A stretch of 64,000 nt of DNA from Pyrocephalus nanus (taxonomy: Eukaryota > Chordata > Aves > Passeriformes > Tyrannidae), in assembly GCA_038380795.1 (NCBI GenBank), contig CM076259.1:27448977-27512976 (forward strand), given 5' to 3'. Numbering within the stretch: the first letter of the stretch is position 1; every line of letters starts with the position of its first letter. The position numbers and the translations under genes are program-made. Positions 57,401 to 64,000 of this stretch are shown piece by piece. The notes beneath the pieces are model-generated. The model saw nothing but the letters and a program-made list of their open reading frames with translations, made no database searches and was not told the DNA's origin.

Positions 57401-60400
57401 AGCAGCTGGGTGATCACCACAGTTACCAACACACAGAAAAATACGTGTCTAATGGCAAAGGAGGGAAGGGATTTTCTTCTGAAAACCACCAGTCCAGGAG
57501 GGAGTTTTGGAGGCAGGTCTTCATGTGAAAGCAGTTCTAGATGCTACAACCAAGAGCTCAGGGCCTAACTGACCTTACCTTCTCAGCAATTCCCCACTGA
57601 TTCCATCAGGCAGGTGGGACTTAGAGGCAATCTCTCTGGGAGCTCTCCATATCCTCCCTAGCAGGGATGGACAGCCTGGGGGAGCAAAGCTTACTGATGG
57701 GACCTTGGTCATTTGTGGATTCATCCCCTACAAAAGTGTATGTATCTATGGGTGTTATGTATAACACAGTGTGTGCCCAAAGACATACATTTTACACCCA
57801 AGTCTCTGAAACGTGCAGTGTGGGATTTCAGTCCCTTCCTGTGAATACAGCCTGACACGAGACAACACAACTGCAGGCTGCCTGCCCAGCACGGCACAGA
57901 CATTACAGCACATGACATCACTGGCATTAGTGACCGACACACATCGCTGCTGGAGTCTCCTCTTTCCATTACGCACCATTGTCCCCAGAAGTTTTTGTTT
58001 GCCTTCTAACATGCCAAGGGTGCAGCAGCACAGTGCCCTACCTCTCCCTCCCATCTTGCAGAGGTGAGCTGGCAGCACTCTGGAGCCTGGCAGGCAGGAG
58101 CTGCCAGCTGGCCATCTTCACTGTACCCTGATAAGGCTTCTCCAATACACTCTCTGTTTGGGGACAAGGATTGTGCACAGCACAGTGGAACAAATATCGT
58201 GACACATTATGCTGACTTCTCCCAACCAGCTTTTAATTTATGACAGCATTTTTACCCCTCAGATCTGCTTTCAGTCCTTGCTTTGCCTCAGTTCTTGCTT
58301 TGCTCTGCCTCAGCTCTCACAAGCCATATTATCAGCAGCTTTCAGATACTAAAACACATTAAAGGAAGGTATTGAAAAGTGATCCAGCAGTCACGTTTTC
58401 CAGAAATCTCAGCTTTCAGGTAACAAAAGATTCCTACAGTAACAAGGCAGCTGCAAACATAAGTCTAATGTGACCAGCAGCCTCGTACCAGAAAGCAGAG
58501 GGAAGCCACCAAGCTTCGTCTGCAGCTGCTACATCCCCAGTACCACCTCTGAAGCTCGATGGCAGCATTTCAATGCCACACTCAACATTACCTCTCTGAG
58601 CAGTGATAACTATAATGGCTGAAATAAAGAGCAGAAGCAGAGCAAACCACTAAAGAGAGCTGAAAATCTCCCCTGTCTCTTCCCAGTTATAACAGAAGGT
58701 TTGCAGGCATGCCAAGAGAGTGGAATGATGCTCAGCAAGAAGGAAGTTTTATTGACACAGTTAAGACAGCAGCTATTCCCATCTTTCAGAGGTGACTGAC
58801 ATAATTTGGAGATCCACTAGAAACCAGACAGTTATGTTGGTATCCCAACCACGAATGTTCTATCCCTGCTGCTGAGTTTATCAAGATAAACGTGTTGTCA
58901 AGCCAAGACTGCAGGTTAGCTGCCTCAGCAGACAGCAGCAGAAAAGTGGGTCAGGTTAGAATCGCTCCTGAAAGGACAGGCCCATGGCTGGCCAGAGATA
59001 AAAGCCTTCCAGATACAAGTTGCCCTGTAGCTGGAAGATTGCCATATGATTTGAGTTTTGAGTTGTACCCTAAAATCCTGTATTTCATCGTTCCTTGAAA
59101 CAGGAAACCTTCTAGAACTGGAAAAGAAGGCTGGAGGAGAAGAGGCAGGACTCAGCCTACCTGGAAGCTCCTGTTCCCACACGCAGTGCAAATCCTTTTG
59201 TAGCAAGGGCCCAGCTGAGGGAAATGAGATGCAGGCACAGTAGTGGGACCACCTCCCAGGGATGCAAGAGCCACAAAGCTGGGTCAGACCCAGGGTCCAT
59301 CTAAGCCCAGGTACCAGTTTCCAGTGCAAGATGAGGACAGAGGAGTTTGTGACCAGGGCAAGTGAGCAGTGATCCTTCCTCACAACACTCTCCAGGCTTC
59401 AGCAGTGCACAGCTTGTGGATGTATTGAGCCAGTTGTGTTTACCAACCACTACAAAAACCACTTTTCCTTGTGCATACAGCTGGGTTTTCAACCTGTAAC
59501 ATCCACTGTATCCTGCAGAAAGGAGTTTCATGGCTACCTATATTTTCAGTGCATTTGATGGACCGTAGGGTTTTCATTTTTTGTATTCATTGGAAAAGAG
59601 CAAACAGTTGTTCCCTGTGCATCTTCTCTGTGCCACTAACAACTTTACACACTGTAATATCACTTCTTTCCCCATGGTCTCTTCCAGGCTCAAAGAGGCT
59701 CTAGCTGTTTCTTTCACTGAAACCATTCCATAACTTAGGATGTATTTGTCCTCTCTGAACATTTCCCAGTTTTACAATCTTTATTCAGATGGGGGGCACT
59801 AGAAATGCAGTATTGAAGCAATAATTTCTTCCCTTGGGTGCTATTGCACCCAGCATTTATTTAATTATTCTGAAAGACACCGGAAAACATCCTTCGGGTC
59901 CCATATATCTGGCAACCCAGACCTCACCACACAAGCCTAGATTGAGACAGTTGCATTCAGAGGCTCCTCTCTGCCCTAAATCACTGGGAAGCATGGGGAA
60001 AAAGTAATGTTCAACTACGAAGATATTTGGTTAATAGCTATTCACCACAAAACAACAGTCAGCCCCACCCCTCCAACCAGAGTTATAGTAAATGAAATAC
60101 AGATAGACAAGCCCTAAAAAGCAGAAGATAACAAGGGCTGCAACAAAGACCAGGACTCCTGAGACAGTGATTGAACCATTACAGGAACCACTCAAATGCA
60201 ACCTTGAAGAGCTTCAGCCAAAAACTTTGCAACTGATAAAAAGGCAGTATTATCGTGGGCTTTGTGGGAAGGAGGAAATTCATGATGGGATGTTTGAGGG
60301 TAACTGTGTGACAGTGTAAACTTTATCATGCAATGTTTTAAGGAAGATTACAGGAGTAAAACTTACTATGGGATGTTTTGGGGAAGGATTGAAGGAAGGG

Positions 60401-61770
60401 AAAGGGAGGCATCAAGCTAAATCAGGAAGTGAACATGGGAAATGGAGACGAATAAACAGAAGGAGCCAGTCTTAGAGAGAATGGCTGCTGATCAGTGTGC
60501 CCCTCTGGCTGAGCCCTGCTCCTGATTACCACCACCTGTCCTGGCCTCGTATTAAACTAATCCCAGCTGTTTCCTCTGCACGTATGCGTGTTGGTGATGT
60601 GTTAGCTCACTGCAACCTGGATAGCCTGAAGTAGGAAAAGAGGTCTGAGGACCAGCTAGCAGCAACCCATGAAAGTGTGGGCAGACAATCCACTAGGCAC
60701 GGTCCAAGTTTCATGGGCCAGGGATTAAGAATAGGGTTAGGCCTCTTTTGTTGTTCATGCTTTATGAAGTCCGTCTGTGTTTCCCTGGGTACTCACCACA
60801 GTAGTTTTCCTTGGTTTCTGCTCATCAGTCTGTGCCTGGCTGCATCAGTAGTGCATGTGTGTGTGTCTGAGGGGGGTTCTGAACCACTTGCTGAACCTGG
60901 TGACGTGGGAAAGCTGCAGTCTCACATGTAGCAGATCACGAGAGAAAGAATTCCCCAAGTCCTACAGCCCACTGCATTCAGCTGTCCTTAACACCAAACA
61001 CTGGAACAGCACAAGTTCTCCCGTGAACCCAAAGCTTGGCAAGGAAAACAAATCAAGGCAAAGCCTTCTGTGGGCTGAGCTAGTGAGACAATTACAGAAA
61101 CAAGAGGTATGCCTCAGGTCTCTTACACACCCAACTCCACGCACACTGTGGTAGAACAAAAGATGGAGAGCACACTTAGAAAACTTATTAAGGAATTGCC
61201 TCTAGAAAAAGATTTATTCACTGGAGAGCAGAACTAAAGAAGAGAATATCCCTCACACTGACAACAGAAGGGGACCTAGGGTGATGTTTAAACAGGAACA
61301 GCTCAGATCACTGTTTGGTACGTCTCGAGGAGAAGCAGCCACATTTGGGTGAAAAAAACAAGCAAAAAGAAACATGGCTGTACAGCTCCAGAACCAACAG
61401 CTATCCCTGCTCCAGTCTGGGAGGTCAAGAACCGAGAGACTGCTTGGGACCAGCAAAAGGGTGAAATGGGGACATCACAACAGTGAACTGGTAGCACTTA
61501 GTGACAACAGGGAACTAAGGAACAGCACAGGACCAGTGCTCCAGCCTGACAACCCACTCAGCTGACAGTCACCACACAATACAGCCTTCATGGAGGGAGC
61601 TAGGATTTCAGCTCCCACTGCTTCTTCACAAACATCCACATCACAGGGGATAAGGACAGACACCAGAAATACAAGGCATCAGCATGGAGTGGGAGTAAGA
61701 GGGGACATGGTGGAATTCCCTGTTCAAGAGAATGTTTCAGAATGTACTCCATGTTTAAGGGAGATGGACA
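54421..61770. other. Intergenic stretch between IFFO1 and NOP2
   Basis: No gene is recognised. The longest minus-strand frame (55,512-56,132, 206 codons) is rich in Cys, Trp and Gly, has no domain that I know and overlaps plus-strand frames; I do not call it. An old CR1-like relic occupies about 59,268-59,770. Elsewhere I see only unique, moderately AT-balanced sequence. Confidence 0.6.
59268..59770 (-). mobile_element. Old CR1/L3-like LINE relic
   Basis: On the plus strand the sequence begins GGTCAGACCCAGGGTCCATC and later runs through ACAGTTGTTCCCTGTGCATC, GTGCCACTAACAACTTTACA, TCACTTCTTTCCCCATGGTC and CTTCCAGGCTCAAAGAGGCT. This order resembles the reversed 3' region of old CR1/L3-type LINEs found in reptiles and birds. 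It is strongly diverged; the family name needs a library search. Confidence 0.5.
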
Positions 61771-61794
61771 AGACTTGAGCAAGAATATAAAACT

Positions 61795-61800
61795 TTTAAT
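61795..61800 (-). promoter_or_regulatory. NOP2: Candidate poly(A) signal of NOP2
   Basis: TTTAAT on the plus strand reads ATTAAA on the minus strand, 137 bases past the NOP2 stop. A canonical AATAAA (TTTATT on plus) lies farther out at about 61,213-61,218 and could serve a longer 3' UTR. Confidence 0.5.
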
Positions 61801-61936
61801 GGGTCAGTGCATCAGTCCTTGATGCAGAGGGAAAGGAGCAAAGAGGGCTATCGCTGTCCCAGGTGCCCAGACACACATAGCTGCAGCAGCCTTTGCTCTC
61901 CGAGGAAAGGACCAACACCTGGAAAAGCAGTTCCTC

Positions 61937-63939
61937 TCACTGTCCATTCGGTTTCACTCTATGTTTCTTCTTCCTGGTAGGGACTTTAGGACGCATCATT
62001 TTGGGAGAAGGCCGGCCAGCCTTCAAGGGTCTCCTCTGTGCCTGCAATGAATGTTTCTTCTTCAAAGTCGGTTGGGGCAGCTTCTGCTCTTTGTCAGCTT
62101 TTGATCCCTCAAGTTTCTTCTTTTTTGGCGGAGGTTCCACAGTGGTCTCAGGGACAGCAGACAGAGTTGCTGCTTCTGCAGCAGGTTCTTCATCTGAAAG
62201 GAGAGAAAGGCGTTGTAAGAAGCATCCCCATGGCTTTTGCAGGGGGAGCAGCATGTCAGAGCAGCCCTGGCCAACTCAGCCAAGTTCCAGCACTGGGTTA
62301 CCTTTCTGAGCCTGTGGGATGGCATTAGAGAATTTCTTGAACTTGGCGATGAAGAACCCATCCATGTTGTGCGTGTGGGGATAGAAACGCCGTGTAGACT
62401 TGAGGGAGGGGTGGAAGCGACGGTCCTTGAACCTGGGGGAGGAAGTGGGGTGAGAATGATAGAATACCTCTGCTCAAACCTGGCCACTAGGGAACAGTCA
62501 CCTGTGCAGCTTGTGACCTGGCACGCACCTGGTGAAGCCTTCCTTGCCAAAGTCCAGGCCCGTGGCCACCAAACGGACGTTGCGTTTCTTCAGGGCATAA
62601 TCCACAACCCACTCATTCTCCTCCACCTGCCAGGGGCTAAGCATTAGGATCCAAAACTCACCAGTCCCCTGAGGGGGAGGTGACCGCAGAAGAGCGTGGA
62701 AGGGACTTACCATGATGGAGCAAGTGCAGTAGACAATGTAGCCCCCTGTCTCTGAGGCTGCATTGACTGAATCTATAGCGCTAAGAATCAGCTCCTTCTG
62801 CAGGTGAGCGCAGCGCAGGATGTCTTTCTCATCCTGTAAGAGAAAGATAGGTTAGGATACCAGAGGCAAGAACTCCAGGCCTCTGCTGTGGATGGAAGAC
62901 ATGACAGAAGAACAAAGCACACACGACACAGAACATTCTGGAGTCTCCTGCAGAACTAATCTCAAAAAACTAGCTCAACACACAGAATAGGAAAGAGATG
63001 GAAAAATCAGTGTCTCTATTACAGGCATCTCTCAAGAAAAAAAGCTGTCCCAAAGTCCTTCCTCTCATGACTCATCCTTGAGTCCCCACTGGTCACTCAC
63101 CTTGTTGGTTTTGACAGCAGGATCCTTGGAAATGACACCTGTTCCGCTACAAGGAGCATCAAGCAAGACACGGTCGAACCCTCCAAGCACCTACAGGCAG
63201 ATGTACATTTGGAATTACACTCACAGGGGGACTCAGAACAAGACCAAGACTAGAAGGGGGACTCAGAAGAAGACCAAGACTAGAAGGGGAACCAGAAGAC
63301 TGGGAAAGCAGGAAAGATTCCTCCCTCCTCCCTGTACATCTTCCTGCCTCTGTTTCAAATAACAAACACATTCCCCAGCAGCTCTGCTCATCCTCCTGTG
63401 ACAAGTGGCTTTGGAGAACTCAGCTTTACTAAAGGGACATCACAACAGCTCTAGGTAAGCACAGTAAAGACACCCCACACACCTTGGGGAACTGGCGTCC
63501 ATCGCAGTTACTCACGACAGCGTTGGTGACTCCCAGCCGATGCAGATTCCCTACCACACTGCGCAGGCGCTCGGCGTTGCTGTCGTTGGCCAAGATCATA
63601 CCTGTGTTCTTCATAAGCTGAGCTGATGGAGGGAAAAACACATCAGCAAGGGGCTGCAAACCTCCCACATTTTAGTCTGTAGGGACAGCCACCCCCTCCT
63701 TTCCTTAAGTCCAGTCCCCCTCTATTCCCACTTTCTGTATAGACTGGTGGAAACTCATCACTTCACAGAGCATCCCTCCCAAGGCTCCAGGGTGGTACCT
63801 ATGTAGCTGGTCTTGCCTCCTGGGGCACAGCACATATCCAGGATGCGCTCGTTCTCCTGTGGAGCCAGAGCCATGACAGGGAGAAGACTGGAGGCTCCTT
63901 GCAGCATGTAGTGTCCAGCCAGATATTCAGGGGTGGCAC
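61937..63939 (-). CDS. NOP2: 28S rRNA (cytosine-5) methyltransferase NOP2, C-terminal part, last 7 coding exons
   Basis: A nucleolar SAM-dependent RNA m5C methyltransferase that modifies large-subunit rRNA and supports 60S assembly (p120/NSUN1). Exons in coding order: 63939-63799, 63622-63483, 63190-63101, 62833-62711, 62626-62529, 62432-62302, 62193-61937 (TGA). They total 980 nt and close in frame, giving 325 residues; the N-terminal part lies past the window end. Seen motifs: [17 protein letters not shown] motif [37 protein letters not shown] (motif IV with one conserved Cys) and [10 protein letters not shown] (motif VI with the second), [20 protein letters not shown], and [20 protein letters not shown]. 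The last exon gives a Lys-rich tail ([21 protein letters not shown]) of about 85 residues, clearly shorter than the human tail as I recall it. All introns are GT-AG. Confidence 0.96.
63226..63298. repeat. Tandem repeat, 30-base unit, in a NOP2 intron
   Basis: Two nearly identical 30-base units (63,226-63,255 and 63,256-63,285; GGGGGACTCAGAACAAGACC type) differ at one base, followed by a partial third unit starting GGGGAACCAGAAG. It lies just beyond the acceptor of the exon at 63,101-63,190. Confidence 0.85.
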
Positions 63940-64000
63940 CTGATCAGGGAAGGCGGAGCAAAAGAAGATGACACGTGATAGAAAGGGAAGCAAGAGCAGG

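Overview
The window is vertebrate nuclear DNA, almost certainly from a bird. It has spliced genes with GT-AG introns, several CR1 (chicken repeat 1) LINE copies, CpG-rich promoters, and a 333-codon GAPDH with 11 introns that differs from the chicken protein (recalled from memory) at only a few residues. Those differences argue against chicken itself. Gene order and orientation match the conserved amniote block at human 12p13.31: NCAPD2 (+), GAPDH (+), IFFO1 (-), NOP2 (-).

Layout. 1-17,990: the 3' part of NCAPD2 (condensin I HEAT subunit), 18 coding exons, about 833 residues; the N-terminal part lies upstream of the window. 18,000-23,180: mostly unassigned, with some exon-like segments on the minus strand. 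23,184-24,994: a compact two-exon gene whose last codons encode a C-type natriuretic peptide ring followed directly by a stop. It lies between NCAPD2 and GAPDH, where mammals have no such gene as far as I know. 25,100-27,070: an unassigned CpG-rich block and CR1 fragments. 27,450-31,355: complete GAPDH with CCAAT and TATA boxes, a non-coding first exon, 11 coding exons and a poly(A) signal. 31,360-43,600: a large intergenic stretch with a degenerate minus-strand CR1 copy that keeps reverse-transcriptase ORF remnants, and one exon-like segment encoding a membrane span. 43,600-54,400: complete IFFO1, 9 exons, 530 codons. 54,400-61,770: intergenic, with an old CR1-like relic. 61,770-64,000: the last seven coding exons of NOP2, including the whole catalytic core of the rRNA cytosine-5 methyltransferase; the 5' part is beyond the window.

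The genes do not form one pathway. NCAPD2 compacts mitotic chromosomes, GAPDH is glycolytic, IFFO1 is a nuclear intermediate-filament-like protein and NOP2 modifies 28S rRNA; all four are broadly expressed, and the block is conserved as synteny. The natriuretic peptide gene is the outlier: a secreted hormone precursor with its own TATA box. Exon coordinates were derived by reading splice sites and checking frame; the summed exon lengths of NCAPD2, GAPDH, IFFO1, NOP2 and the peptide gene all close in frame at their stop codons. Repeat family calls and cross-species comparisons are from memory.
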